A DNA stretch of 42,643 nt from JAPXRI01 sp033813635 (GCA_033813635.1 JAPXRI010000023.1:1-42643); one strand, 5' to 3'. Shown: positions 1 to 8,605, numbered from the stretch's first letter. Made by a program: numbers and translations. The notes: generated from the sequence alone by a model not told the origin.

Positions 1-89
1 GTCCTGTATGGCAGTAAAGCAAGTGCATTATACCACGAAACTACCGCCCCAACCCACTCCGAGATTTCAAACAATCTCACGTTGTCCAA

Positions 90-1079
90 TATTGGGGGAG
101 CACTTTACAATATCATATTGTCTGCGCCGGTTCACTTTTAGGAATCGCTTTGCATCAAGGTACATCTTTTCCGGTCGGCAAAGTGGATCTTCTGAAGCTC
201 TATCCGTTATCCTTCAAGGAATTTTTAGTAGCAACAGGGAAAGAACGCTTTGCGGAGCTGCTTGACAAACGGGATTACCGGATGATTACCTCTTTTAAGC
301 AAACCTATATCGACTCACTCAAACAGTATTACTTCGTCGGCGGTATGCCTGAGGCGGTCCAGAGCTTTGCCGATGATAAGGTCTTTAACGAAGTGCGTAA
401 TATTCAAAAACGGATTCTGGCAGCATATGAGCAGGATTTTGCCAAGCACGCGCCAAACGAAATCGTTCCGAAAATCCGCAAGGTCTGGAACAGCATACCT
501 TCACAGCTTGCCAAAGAAAACAAGAAATTTATTTATGGCCTTATACATGAGGGCGGACGGGCGAAGGAATACGAAACAGCGATCATGTGGCTTGCCGACT
601 GCGGTCTTGTACACAAGGTCAGCCGTGTGAATGCGGCTGGTATCCCGCTGAAAGCCTATGAGGATTTGAAAGCGTTCAAGCTGTTTATGGTCGTTGTGGG
701 GCTTCTTGGATGTATGACCGGACTACGCCAGCAAAAACTTCTTGACGGAAACGATTTATTTACCGAGTTTAAGGGTGCGCTGACAGAACAATATGTATGC
801 CAACAGCTGAAAACCATAAATGATTTAGGCATTTATTACCACACCAACGACCGTGGCTCATGCGAGGTTGATTTTGTTATCGACACCGGGGTTCAGATTA
901 TACCGATTGAGGTCAAAGCGGAGGTTAATCTTAAAGCTAAGAGCTTGCGGGTTTATAAGGATAAATACAACCCCGACATATCAATCCGTGCGTCGATGGC
1001 TGATTATAAAAAAGAGGATTGGCTTATAAGTTTGCCGTTGTATGCGATAGGGAGCGAAGATAGTTTTCGTTGCGGATGA
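90..1079 (+). pseudogene. DUF4143/AAA_14-type ATPase, 5'-degraded remnant
   Basis: This is the C-terminal two thirds of an ATP-binding protein of the AAA_14 + DUF4143 type. Intact members are about 400 residues: an N-terminal P-loop domain followed by a DUF4143 domain with a PD-(D/E)xK-like motif. Visible here are CAGSLLGIALHQG (end of the ATPase domain), FPVGKVDLLKLYPLSFKEFL, YYFVGGMPEAV, and the C-terminal EVDFVIDTG...IPIEVKAE nuclease-like motif. The only initiator is the TTG at 150, which is the Leu of the conserved ALHQG, so it is not a true start. Upstream, the match continues as ILGEHFT in another frame and re-enters the main frame at QYHIVCAGS, which places a frameshift near 106-110. 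No Walker A is visible before the window edge. The rest of the N-terminus may lie outside the window, but the frameshift argues for a pseudogene. The C-terminus and stop look natural. Confidence 0.75.
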
Positions 1080-1175
1080 GAAAGGAATATAACAGCGTTT
1101 TAAATGTGGTGTAAATGAACTCTGTTCGCCGGGAATGCCTGAAAAAGGAATTCACGCCGAAGGCCGGCAGGATGC

Positions 1176-1204
1176 TTGACTTTTTTACTAATCAGAGGTA
1201 AAAT
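1176..1204 (+). promoter_or_regulatory. SigA promoter of the kimA leader
   Basis: The -35 box TTGACT (1176-1181) and -10 box TAAAAT (1199-1204) are separated by exactly 17 bases. Transcription would begin near 1211, leaving a leader of about 220 bases before the transporter gene. Confidence 0.75.
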
Positions 1205-1430
1205 GATACGCAAAATGCCCAATCGCATAAGCCGAAGAAACGGATTTTAAATCTCGTTGATCCGACCGAATAAGAATGGTTATTTTTACGTGAAATGCCG
1301 TTCTTATTTTTTGCATAAAGCAGCTGCTTTAAGGACATGGAAATACCGATAACATGCTTATCAGAGCCTGTTGGCGCGGTCGGTTCCGTAAACAGCGAGT
1401 TCGATTAATCTGACTATTGGTGGGATTATT
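1205..1430 (+). promoter_or_regulatory. Long structured 5' leader of kimA, candidate cis-regulatory RNA
   Basis: About 220 bases lie between the promoter and the transporter. The first 60 bases can form short helices, such as CGGAT (1233-1237 region) with ATCCG just downstream. A terminator-like hairpin (1269-1312) follows, then a second structured stretch and a GGTGGG Shine-Dalgarno at 1419-1424. Promoter, upstream fold, then terminator is the layout of an attenuator or riboswitch. KimA genes in Bacillus are controlled by the ydaO c-di-AMP riboswitch, but I do not see that consensus here, so the ligand class is unassigned. Confidence 0.45.
1269..1312 (+). terminator. Intrinsic-terminator-like hairpin inside the kimA leader
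   Basis: AATAAGAATGG (1269-1279) pairs with CCGTTCTTATT (1298-1308), giving 11 pairs with one G-U. The loop is 18 bases and the 3' side runs into six T residues. It lies upstream of the gene, so it would act as an attenuator rather than an end-of-gene terminator. Confidence 0.5.
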
Positions 1431-3308
1431 ACGCTACGGAAAATCAAGCAGATTTTAATTGGTAAACCTTTGCAAAACGAAGACATACAGAGCCAGAAAT
1501 ACAGCGTTTTTCTCGGCCTGCCTATATTGTCGAGCGACGCGGTTTCCTCCGTCGCCTATGCGAGCGAAGAGATTTTGATAGTGCTTATACCGGCAATCGG
1601 TATGCTTGCATACAGGGAACTGGCGTATATTTCAGCCGCGATAATCGCGCTTCTCCTGATTCTCACATTCTCATACTGGCAGACAATAAACGCCTATCCG
1701 AACGGCGGCGGCTCATATATTGTGGCTTCGGATAATATAGGCCACGTCGCCGGAGTTACGGCGGGGGCTTCTTTAGCTGTGGATTACATTCTTACCGCGG
1801 CGGTAAGCATTTCCTCCGGCGCCGCCGCGATCACCTCGGCTTTTCCCTCGCTGTTCCCCTATACCGTTCCGATCTGTTTGGCCCTCCTAGCGCTGATCAT
1901 GCTGGGGAACCTGCGCGGACTCAGAGAGTCTTCAATCCTTTTCAGCTTTCCGCCGTACGCGTTTATTCTTGTTATGCTGGTTACGATTGCGGTCGGAATA
2001 ATCAAATATTTTACCGGCGGCGTGCAGACGGATGCCGCGCAAAACCTCGCCGTTCCCGCGGCTACGCAGCCGGTCACCCTTTTTCTTATATTAAGCGCCT
2101 TCTCAAACGGCTGTTCGGCTCTGACCGGAGTCGAGGCGGTGAGCGACGGCGTTCCGAATTTCCGTGAACCCCAGGTGAAGAACGCGCATAAGGTGCTTCT
2201 GCTGCTGTCGTTTTTCGTTCTGATTATTTTCGGCGGTGTTTCGGTGCTGGCCAATCTCTACCATACGGTGCCTACGGTCGGCAATACGGTGTTGTCGCAG
2301 ATTTCGGATAAGATTTACGGAAATACCCCGATGTACTATATCGTTCAGGCGACGACCGCGGTTGTCTTGCTGATGGCCGCGAACACGTCCTATTCCGACT
2401 TTCCGCTTCTGATGTCTCTGATAAGCAGGGACGGGTATGCGCCGCGTCAGCTTTCACACAGGGGGGACCGGCTTACATTTTCAAACGGCATACTTGTCCT
2501 GTCAGCCGCCGTGGCGGTGCTGCTTATCGTCTTCCGGGGTGAGACGAACCGTCTGATTCCGCTTTACGCGATCGGGGTCTTTATTTCGTTTACACTTTCC
2601 CAGTTCGGTATGTTTAAGCGCTGGATAACCAGGCGCGAGGCGCACTGGGTGTATAAGGCGGTCATTAACGGCATCGGTACGCTTGTTACGGGCGTTGTGG
2701 TCATAATCATAACGATGACAAAATTCCCGAAGGGCGCATGGGTTGTTATTGTGGTTATTCCCACGTTGGTGATAGCCATGCTGAAGGTAAAAAAGCACTA
2801 TACCTCTGTTGCCAAACAGCTTAAGCTGAGTCCTGAAGAGGTTGAAAAGGCCGAGATCGGTAAAATCCGTTATCGGAACAGCGTTATAGTTCCGATTGAC
2901 AGCCTGAACAAAGCCAGCATAAGAGCGTTGAAGTACGCAAAAACGATATCCGACAGTGTGGTCGCCTTTAACGTCTCGATAGACGCCGAGCAGGGTGAAA
3001 AAATCAAACGGAACTACGCGATGCTTCACACCGATATTCCGCTGTATGTGCAGTATTCGCCTTATCGGAAAGTCGCAGAGCCATTGCTTAAGTTTATTGA
3101 ATCGGAGGAATACAGCCACAAAAAGGGAGATATTATAACGGTGATTCTTCCGGAGTTCGAGGTAAACAAGCGTTGGCAGCGTATATTGCACAACAACTCG
3201 GGCAGGTATCTCTCGAGCATGCTGTTGAAATACAGGCATATCGTGGTGGCCAGGATGCCGCTGCACCTTGAGGGCGACGGTCTGCTGTTCAACGGTAGAA
3301 AGAAATAA
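1431..3308 (+). CDS. kimA: KimA/YdaO-like potassium transporter (APC superfamily)
   Basis: This is an APC-superfamily permease of the KimA type, a high-affinity potassium importer in Firmicutes. The N-terminus shows the family pattern ILIGKPL followed by GLPILSSDAVSSVAYASEEIL. About twelve hydrophobic segments follow to roughly residue 470, then a soluble C-terminal USP-like domain (NSVIVPIDSLNKASIRALKYA onwards) ending in HIVVARMPLHL. In KimA this cytoplasmic domain is the site of c-di-AMP control. The only conventional initiator in frame is TTG at 1470, which has a poor ribosome site and would delete the conserved ILIGKPL. The frame is open back to a TAA at 1389 and contains no ATG or GTG. 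ACG at 1431 lies 6 bases after GGTGGG and gives TLRKIKQILIGKPL, where homologues typically begin with Met. I therefore place the start at ACG 1431 (625 residues). The start is inferred; the family call is firm. Confidence 0.85.
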   Translation, partial: TLRKIKQILIGKPLQNEDIQSQKYSVFLGLPILSSDAVSSVAYASEEILIVLIPAIGMLAYRELAYISAAIIALLLILTFSYWQTINAYPNGGGSYIVASDNIGHVAGVTAGASLAVDYILTAAVSISSGAAAITSAFPSLFPYTVPICLALLALIMLGNLRGLRESSILFSFPPYAFILVMLVTIAVGIIKYFTGGVQTDAAQNLAVPAATQPVTLFLILSAFSNGCSALTGVEAVSDGVPNFREPQVKNAHKVLLLLSFFVLIIFGGVSVLANLYHTVPTVGNTVLSQISDKIYGNTPMYYIVQATTAVVLLMAANTSYSDFPLLMSLISRDGYAPRQLSHRGDRLTFSNGILVLSAAVAVLLIVFRGETNRLIPLYAIGVFISFTLSQFGMFKRWITRREAHWVYKAVINGIGTLVTGVVVIIITMTKFPKGAWVVIVVIPTLVIAMLKVKKHYTSVAKQLKLSPEEVEKAEIGKIRYRNSVIVPIDSLNKASIRALKYAKTISDSVVAFNVSIDAEQGEKIKRNYAMLHTDIPLYVQYSPYRKVAEPLLKFIESEEYSHKKGDIITVILPEFEVNKRWQRILHNNSGRYLSSMLLKYRHIVVARMPLHLEGDGLLFNGRKK

Positions 3309-3312
3309 TTAT

Positions 3313-3384
3313 ACCGGGAAAAAATGGGCATGCACTTAGCGTAAGCGGGGCATGCCCGCCTTTATATACTTGCCCCGGTTTTTT
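3313..3384 (+). terminator. Nested-hairpin terminator after kimA
   Basis: The outer stem ACCGGG (3313-3318) pairs with CCCGGT (3374-3379) and is followed by a T run. It encloses an inner stem GGGCATGC/GCATGCCC. It lies 4 bases after the kimA stop. Confidence 0.7.
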
Positions 3385-3639
3385 AGATGAATGGTGCCAG
3401 CAGGGGCCGGAACACCATATCGCGTTGGGTGTCGGAGACCTGTCGGCGGAAATGAGAATGTTTGCGCAGAAAGTGAGATTCAATTATTCCGAGATTTAAA
3501 ACGCGTAAATCTCCGATTGCTTTCGCCGGTTTATGTAATTTTTTACTGTATTACAGATATGTTTTGCCGTATTATTATGGAAGTAATAAAAAAATTAAGT
3601 ATAACCGTACATTTAGCTCGGGCGGGGCGCATGCCCGCC
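3345..3639. repeat. Two copies of a GC-rich palindrome in the intergenic spacer
   Basis: GCGGGGCATGCCCGC at 3345-3359 and GGCGGGGCGCATGCCCGCC at 3621-3639 share the core GCGGGGC..ATGCCCGCC. Each is self-complementary. The first is part of the kimA terminator. The second lies in otherwise empty DNA and is followed by another GGGCATGC at 3657. They resemble eroded intergenic palindromic repeats. Two copies in one window are too few to define a family. Confidence 0.4.
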
Positions 3640-4383
3640 GTCGCGGCCGCGGCGTAGGGCATGCATAATCGGGGCCGTATATTTGATTTTCTCCACATCG
3701 GGCGCCCGGTGTACCCGGCGGCGTCGCGCTTCTTTCAATTATAACATATCATGAAATAAGGACATATGAACGCGGGGAAGATGTCATCTCATCAAAGCGC
3801 GAAGGCAACTATCACGCCGGGGCTGAGGACTGAAGTCGTCGCCTATTGGTGCGGAGAAGGAGCGGCCCCGAGCGCCCTGGGGTCTTATCGTTTGACGACT
3901 GGTATTTAAATGCCTATGAAAACGAAGGATTCAAAGACGCTTTTTACGCTGAAAATAAATCCGCCGCTCCCGCGTAGATGTTTTAGGTAAAGAGGCTTAA
4001 AAAGGGCGATGCGGAAGGCAGGACGACAAAAGCTCGATTGCCAGCATAGCAAAATTATTATAACGGGATATTTAAAAGAATGAGTATTTAATATAATATT
4101 ATTTACGTCTAAAGCTAATAATAACAGCGGGGCATGAGCATCTGAACTGCCGTGAGAATGGGCGCAGCAAGGCTAATAAATGATAATGAAATTAACAGGG
4201 GACATCCGCCGGGTTTTCGGACAGCCGGGCAGGTCAAGCCGAAAAGCGGGAAAAGGATACGTTAATTTTTACATTTGTGTTGTTTATACAAAAAACGCAA
4301 AAATCACCCATTAAAACATGTATTTGATTATAATTAAATAACGCAAGTATTACAGCTTATTAATAAATTTTTTTAAAAGGTAC
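3385..4383. other. Gene-poor spacer of about 1 kb with a possible gene remnant
   Basis: I see no intact gene. From 3781 a short frame reads MSSHQSAKAT...VVAYWCGEGAAPSALGSYR and then shifts one frame at about 3893 to read DDWYLNAYENEGFKDAFYAE before a stop near 3976. It has no ribosome site and I do not recognise the family, so it is only a possible frameshifted remnant. From about 4050 the sequence becomes strongly AT-rich, which suits a promoter region for the regulator at 4460. Confidence 0.4.
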
Positions 4384-4412
4384 TTGCATTTCCCTATGCG
4401 ATATACTATACT
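4384..4412 (+). promoter_or_regulatory. SigA promoter of the ArsR-fold regulator
   Basis: TTGCAT (4384-4389) and TATACT (4407-4412) are 17 bases apart, in an AT-rich tract 48 bases before the gene. A second TATACT overlaps at 4402, and TATAAA follows at 4412. Confidence 0.65.
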
Positions 4413-4459
4413 ATAAATAATAAAAAAATAAAAACAAAATGGGAGAATGGTGAAAAAGC

Positions 4460-5533
4460 ATGAGTAACATCAAGTTTGTAGATGAATTGGGGCTGCTGCG
4501 CGATCTTCTCTATATCTACATCACAAAATTCAACGACAGCCAATCGGTGGATGAAAATTCGACGATCGTCAACGACGGCAAAGAGGAAATTGACTTACAA
4601 AACATTATTAAGGATTTCTCAGAAATACCGGATGAGCTTGAGGTTTTCTTTCACATAGGAGAGAGCGGCAACTGCTTCCTGTCGAATTATGTGCTGAATG
4701 TCCCGGAAAAAGAGCTTGAAGAATTCTCTTCCGATTCTTACAAGAATTATTTGTCGGATTACGAGAAAACGGCCTTCAACTTATTGTCGTTCTACTTCCC
4801 GACAGCTAAGAAGGATCCAAGCCTACTTGAGCGGGATTACCAGGAGGAGCTTTCGGAGCTGATTTCAGCGTCGAATTATTCGGACGCGCTTAAGTTCGCC
4901 TTCCTTAAATTCTTCCTGTCGCCGGAAAAATATGTCCGCCTGCTCCTGCGCGACATGGCGAAAAAGAAGATTGAAATCACCGACTACATCAATTCCAATA
5001 TCGAGAGGCTGAACAAGGAAAAGAACTCATTCGACCAGTCAGCTCTCGCCAGGCAGCTTATGCTCGGAAAAGACAACACGGTCGACATCATGGAATTCGA
5101 GACGCTTTACGTCACTTTCTGCCTTGTCAACAAGCGCCTGATCATGATCAAGCCGTATAACGGCTACGCGGTAGTCGCTCTCGGCGTCGACTATATGTAC
5201 TACCTTAAATCCCAGTTCACGCAGTATGACGAGAATGCTTCGAACCTCCTGATGTTCGGCAAGGTAATTTCTGAAAAGGTTCGCCTTGAAATGATCGATA
5301 TGCTCATCCGCAACAACGAGATGACCAATACCGAGATGGCGAGAGAACTGGACCTTACGCCGGCATCCTGCTATTACCATACCGAGATGATGCAGAAGAC
5401 GGGCATTCTGAACTACCGCACAAAGGGCAGAGAGGTCTTCTTCAGCATAGACGAAAACGCGTTCGCGAGCTTCGGCCGCCTCGTGTTCGGATATATCGGA
5501 AAAATCAAAGAAAAATACGCCCAGAATAAATAA
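4460..5533 (+). CDS. Winged-helix (ArsR-fold) transcriptional regulator with long N-terminal region
   Basis: The protein has 357 residues. Residues about 270-345 form an ArsR-type winged helix: KVRLEMIDMLIRN, then TNTEMARELDLTPASCYYHTE as helix-turn-helix, then LNYRTKGREVFFSID as the wing. Residues 1-265 are helical, acidic and of no family I can name; they probably carry the sensor or dimer domain. There are no cysteine clusters typical of metal-sensing ArsR proteins. GGGAGA lies 12 bases before ATG, and a 17-base-spaced promoter precedes it. A strong terminator follows, so it is monocistronic. The overlapping MutS-like pair starts downstream under its own promoter, and any regulatory link to it is inference from position only. 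Confidence 0.8.
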   Translation: MSNIKFVDELGLLRDLLYIYITKFNDSQSVDENSTIVNDGKEEIDLQNIIKDFSEIPDELEVFFHIGESGNCFLSNYVLNVPEKELEEFSSDSYKNYLSDYEKTAFNLLSFYFPTAKKDPSLLERDYQEELSELISASNYSDALKFAFLKFFLSPEKYVRLLLRDMAKKKIEITDYINSNIERLNKEKNSFDQSALARQLMLGKDNTVDIMEFETLYVTFCLVNKRLIMIKPYNGYAVVALGVDYMYYLKSQFTQYDENASNLLMFGKVISEKVRLEMIDMLIRNNEMTNTEMARELDLTPASCYYHTEMMQKTGILNYRTKGREVFFSIDENAFASFGRLVFGYIGKIKEKYAQNK

Positions 5534-5550
5534 AGCAGCAAAAACAAGAG

Positions 5551-5588
5551 TGCCGAAAATACTTAAATGTATTTTCGGCGCTTTTTAT
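5551..5588 (+). terminator. Intrinsic terminator after the ArsR-fold regulator
   Basis: GCCGAAAATAC (5552-5562) pairs with GTATTTTCGGC (5569-5579) around a 6-base loop. GCTTTTTAT follows. Confidence 0.85.
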
Positions 5589-5626
5589 ATGCAACGAAAC
5601 GTTGCGCGGTTATTGACCGTTTTTTG

Positions 5627-5654
5627 TTGAAAAACGGAGGTGATTTTATATAAT
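5627..5654 (+). promoter_or_regulatory. SigA promoter of the MutS-like pair
   Basis: TTGAAA (5627-5632) and TATAAT (5649-5654) are spaced by 16 bases and lie 35 bases before the start codon. The ribosome site AAGGAG is at 5676-5681. Confidence 0.65.
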
Positions 5655-5688
5655 GGTAGTATCATTCAATGTTAAAAGGAGCAAATAA

Positions 5689-7164
5689 ATGGAATTTCCG
5701 GATTTGCTGTTCGCTGAGAAGCAAAATATCAGTCCGTTTGACGCGGTTTTATTCGAGAATTTGAAACAAAACGAGCTATTAGCGGCCTTTTTTTCGGAAC
5801 CGGAAAGAGACGAGATTGTGCAGGTGTTGAAATGCCCCTGCACAGCAGAAAATATCAGACACAGGCGCGAGCTTGTTTTTACTTTATTGGAGGATGCGGC
5901 GGTTCTCGACACGGTAAGGAAGCTTCAGACGGCTCTTTTCACGCTTTCGAGAAGCGAAAAAATGTACGCCTCGGCCGGAAGCGCCGCAGAAAAATACGCG
6001 GCGTTTTTTATGCTTGTCCGGGATTATCTCGGCTTTATCGATGCCGCTGCGAAAACACCGCGAAAATGCTTCCTTTTAAACCGCTTTGCCGATTATTTCG
6101 CGGAAATTTCGGCCTCTGACCGGGCGGAACAGGCAAGACGGGAAATGAAGTTCGCCGGGGAGGAATTTTTGGGACTGAAACCGGTGAAGCTTACACCGGC
6201 CAGCCGTATGGGCGTTTCTTTTGCAGAGGATGCGGACATAACGGTCAATGAAAAGCTTCGCCGCATATCGGAAAGCCTAGGCATTGCCTGCGGAGAGAAC
6301 GCGGCGGACGAGCGGCACAGGCCGTCGGCCAATATGATGGCCGCGCTTTTTAGCTTATGCGCGGACTATTCCGACGCGCTTTACAGGCTTCACAATGGGT
6401 TTGAAAGCTTTTATAATCCTGGGATTCTCGGTTATATCAGGCAGCTGCGTTTCCTGCTCAATATCGAATCACTTCTGGAAAGGCTCAGGGAGAAAGGAAT
6501 CCCGCTCAGCGCCGCGGTAATTTCAAATAAAAGAGAGATCGTTGTCTACGGCGGCTGCGATCCGGCGCTTATTCTGAAGGACGGCGTCATTGTCCGAAAT
6601 GATGTGCGGCTTGATGAAAACGAAAGATTCGCTTTTTTGCTCGGCGCGAACGGCGGCGGAAAAACGACCTATATCCGCATGGTCGGCGCGGTGACGCTCT
6701 TTTTTCTCGCCGGGCTTCCCGTTCCCTGCGAGAGCGCAAGGCTCTATCCGTCTACAAAGATACTCACCCATTTTCCGGTGGCTGAGAATTTTGTCGGAGA
6801 GGGGAGACTGCAAAATGAACTAAAAAGGCTCAAAGAAATTCTCGATAAGTCCGACGGAGAAACCCTTGTTCTGCTAAACGAGACGTTTTCCGGCACTACC
6901 GAGGAAAAAGCTGTCGCTCTCACCGCAAAAGCGGCCGAGGATTTTCTGGAAAAAAACTCGATCGGAATTTTCGTCACCCATCAGCGCGGCGTATGCGAAA
7001 AGTGCGCAGCGGTTCGGGGCCTTTCTTTTTTGGAAACCGCGCCAGAGGAAAGATTCAAAATCCGCGAAATGACGGATATGCCGGGTACCGGGATGGCGGA
7101 AATTTTAAAAAAATACGGGCTTACCAGAGCGCAGCTTGAGGAAAGGGCCGGCAAAGCGATATGA
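5689..7164 (+). CDS. MutS-like ATPase, short form (first of tandem pair)
   Basis: The protein has 491 residues, against about 850 for true MutS. It lacks the N-terminal mismatch-binding and connector domains and keeps a helical core/lever region (about 1-300) plus the MutS ABC-type ATPase. Walker A is LLGANGGGKTTY near residues 316-327. The Walker B region reads LVLLNETFSGTT near 391-402, so the usual Asp-Glu is Asn-Glu. The histidine switch is FVTHQRG near 428-434. AAGGAG lies 7 bases before ATG. The stop overlaps the next start as ATGA, so the two proteins are translationally coupled and may form a heterodimer, as MutS ATPases work as dimers. The true substrate is unknown. It should not be annotated as the mismatch repair MutS. 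Confidence 0.85.
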   Translation: MEFPDLLFAEKQNISPFDAVLFENLKQNELLAAFFSEPERDEIVQVLKCPCTAENIRHRRELVFTLLEDAAVLDTVRKLQTALFTLSRSEKMYASAGSAAEKYAAFFMLVRDYLGFIDAAAKTPRKCFLLNRFADYFAEISASDRAEQARREMKFAGEEFLGLKPVKLTPASRMGVSFAEDADITVNEKLRRISESLGIACGENAADERHRPSANMMAALFSLCADYSDALYRLHNGFESFYNPGILGYIRQLRFLLNIESLLERLREKGIPLSAAVISNKREIVVYGGCDPALILKDGVIVRNDVRLDENERFAFLLGANGGGKTTYIRMVGAVTLFFLAGLPVPCESARLYPSTKILTHFPVAENFVGEGRLQNELKRLKEILDKSDGETLVLLNETFSGTTEEKAVALTAKAAEDFLEKNSIGIFVTHQRGVCEKCAAVRGLSFLETAPEERFKIREMTDMPGTGMAEILKKYGLTRAQLEERAGKAI

Positions 7165-8594
7165 AAATCAGCCTTTTGTACAGGGAAAACGCGAAGAGCT
7201 TTAAAACGGACTGTGTCGCGGACTTCGGCCTGAATACGGCCTTGTCTTCGCTGTGTCCGGATATCGATTCGCTTAAAGCTTTTACGGAGATCCTCTCCTC
7301 CCCGCTTTCCGACCGGGATGACATCATATACCGCCGGGATATTTTAAAGGATTTTTCGGAAAACCGAAACATTTTCGGAGCCCTGTTGGCGCTGTTTAAA
7401 AAAATTGACGAGATGAACGCGGAGAGTGCGGCGTCAGTGAGAAAACTAAACAGCAGGCAGATTTCCAAATATACGCCGCCGGGAGCGTTTATCGACTGCC
7501 TAAGCGCGAAAGCGTTTTACCTCGGAAGCCTTCTGGGATATGTCCGGGAGGCCTGGCGGCTGATGTCCGCCGGACGTTTTGCCTCGGAAGGCCTGATAAA
7601 AATGCGCTGCCTATGCGGGGAAATCGTTGAAAATCCCGCGTTTGCCGAAGCTGAAAAGCTTGCCGATACGCTTTCCGATATGTCTCCGGAGAGCGGTTTC
7701 CGGGTCGTCGCCCGGGTGGCCGAAAACTTCTGCCTTAACAATTTCGAGCTGCTTTTACCTGGGACGCGCATGCAGTTTATCAAAAACAAAAAATCACATC
7801 GGGATAAAAGCGGCGGCGAGCTCGCCTTTGCCGCGCTCGGCGATGAGGAAAACATTGTCTCGGCGTTGGCGCTCAGGCGCGTCGAAGCGATGACGGGTGC
7901 CCTCTATAAAAATATTTATATGCTTTTCGACGGCTGCGTTCGGGAGCTTTTATTTTTCGACACGGCGCTCCGCATGATCGATTGCTTAAGAAAACGGGGT
8001 ATGCCGTACTGCTTTCCGGAAATCATGCCGGCCGGCGACAGCGTGTTTTCGGCTGTCGGGCTTTACGACTTTATACTTTTTTCCAATATGCGAAACACGG
8101 AACAAATTGTAAAGAACAATGTGGATATCAAAACGCGCGGGACGGTCATTTTCGGCGGAAACGGCAGCGGGAAGACGGTCCTGCTCCGAGCGATGTGCAC
8201 GGCGAGGCTGTTTGCGCAGTCCGGGCTGCCCGTCTGCGCCGATCACGCGAGAATCAGCCCAAAAACGGGTATTTTTTCGCTGATCGCCGCGGCCGAGGAA
8301 AGATTCGGACAGGATGAGGCGGGCAGATTCGAGGGTGAAGCGGCAAGGCTGTCGCTGATTATCGATAATCTTAAGCCCGGCGGCGTACTGTACATAAACG
8401 AAATATTCCAGACCACGGCTTACGACGCCGCGGCCGAAGGGATTTTTCCCATCCTGGAATATCTGAAAATGATTGGCGCAGCGTTTGCCTGCGTTACCCA
8501 CCTTGACGCCCTAATTTCAAAATACAGGATTCAAAGCGACGATACATCTCTTCTGACCTCCCGCGCCGGAAGCTATGTATTCGAAACGGTATAA
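7161..8594 (+). CDS. MutS-like ATPase, short form (second of tandem pair)
   Basis: The protein has 477 residues and is a diverged paralogue of the preceding gene, whose stop it overlaps by 4 bases. The helical core region is followed by the MutS-type ATPase: Walker A FGGNGSGKTVLL near 329-340, Walker B region VLYINEIFQTTAYD near 408-421 (again Asn-Glu in place of Asp-Glu), and histidine switch CVTHLD near 443-448. It also lacks the mismatch-recognition domain. The two Walker A loops differ (GANGGGKT versus GGNGSGKT), which suggests that the two ATP sites of a heterodimer are not equivalent. A bidirectional terminator follows directly. Role unknown; DNA-structure recognition is family-level inference. 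Confidence 0.85.
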   Translation: MKISLLYRENAKSFKTDCVADFGLNTALSSLCPDIDSLKAFTEILSSPLSDRDDIIYRRDILKDFSENRNIFGALLALFKKIDEMNAESAASVRKLNSRQISKYTPPGAFIDCLSAKAFYLGSLLGYVREAWRLMSAGRFASEGLIKMRCLCGEIVENPAFAEAEKLADTLSDMSPESGFRVVARVAENFCLNNFELLLPGTRMQFIKNKKSHRDKSGGELAFAALGDEENIVSALALRRVEAMTGALYKNIYMLFDGCVRELLFFDTALRMIDCLRKRGMPYCFPEIMPAGDSVFSAVGLYDFILFSNMRNTEQIVKNNVDIKTRGTVIFGGNGSGKTVLLRAMCTARLFAQSGLPVCADHARISPKTGIFSLIAAAEERFGQDEAGRFEGEAARLSLIIDNLKPGGVLYINEIFQTTAYDAAAEGIFPILEYLKMIGAAFACVTHLDALISKYRIQSDDTSLLTSRAGSYVFETV

Positions 8595-8605
8595 AAACAA
8601 AAAAA

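Noticed and set aside
8..265. 85-codon frame at the left edge
   Set aside because: Only the ILGEHFT stretch is meaningful and belongs to the frameshifted DUF4143 remnant.
1205..1430. ydaO c-di-AMP riboswitch or M-box
   Set aside because: The conserved core segments of both classes were not found by eye, so no class is claimed.
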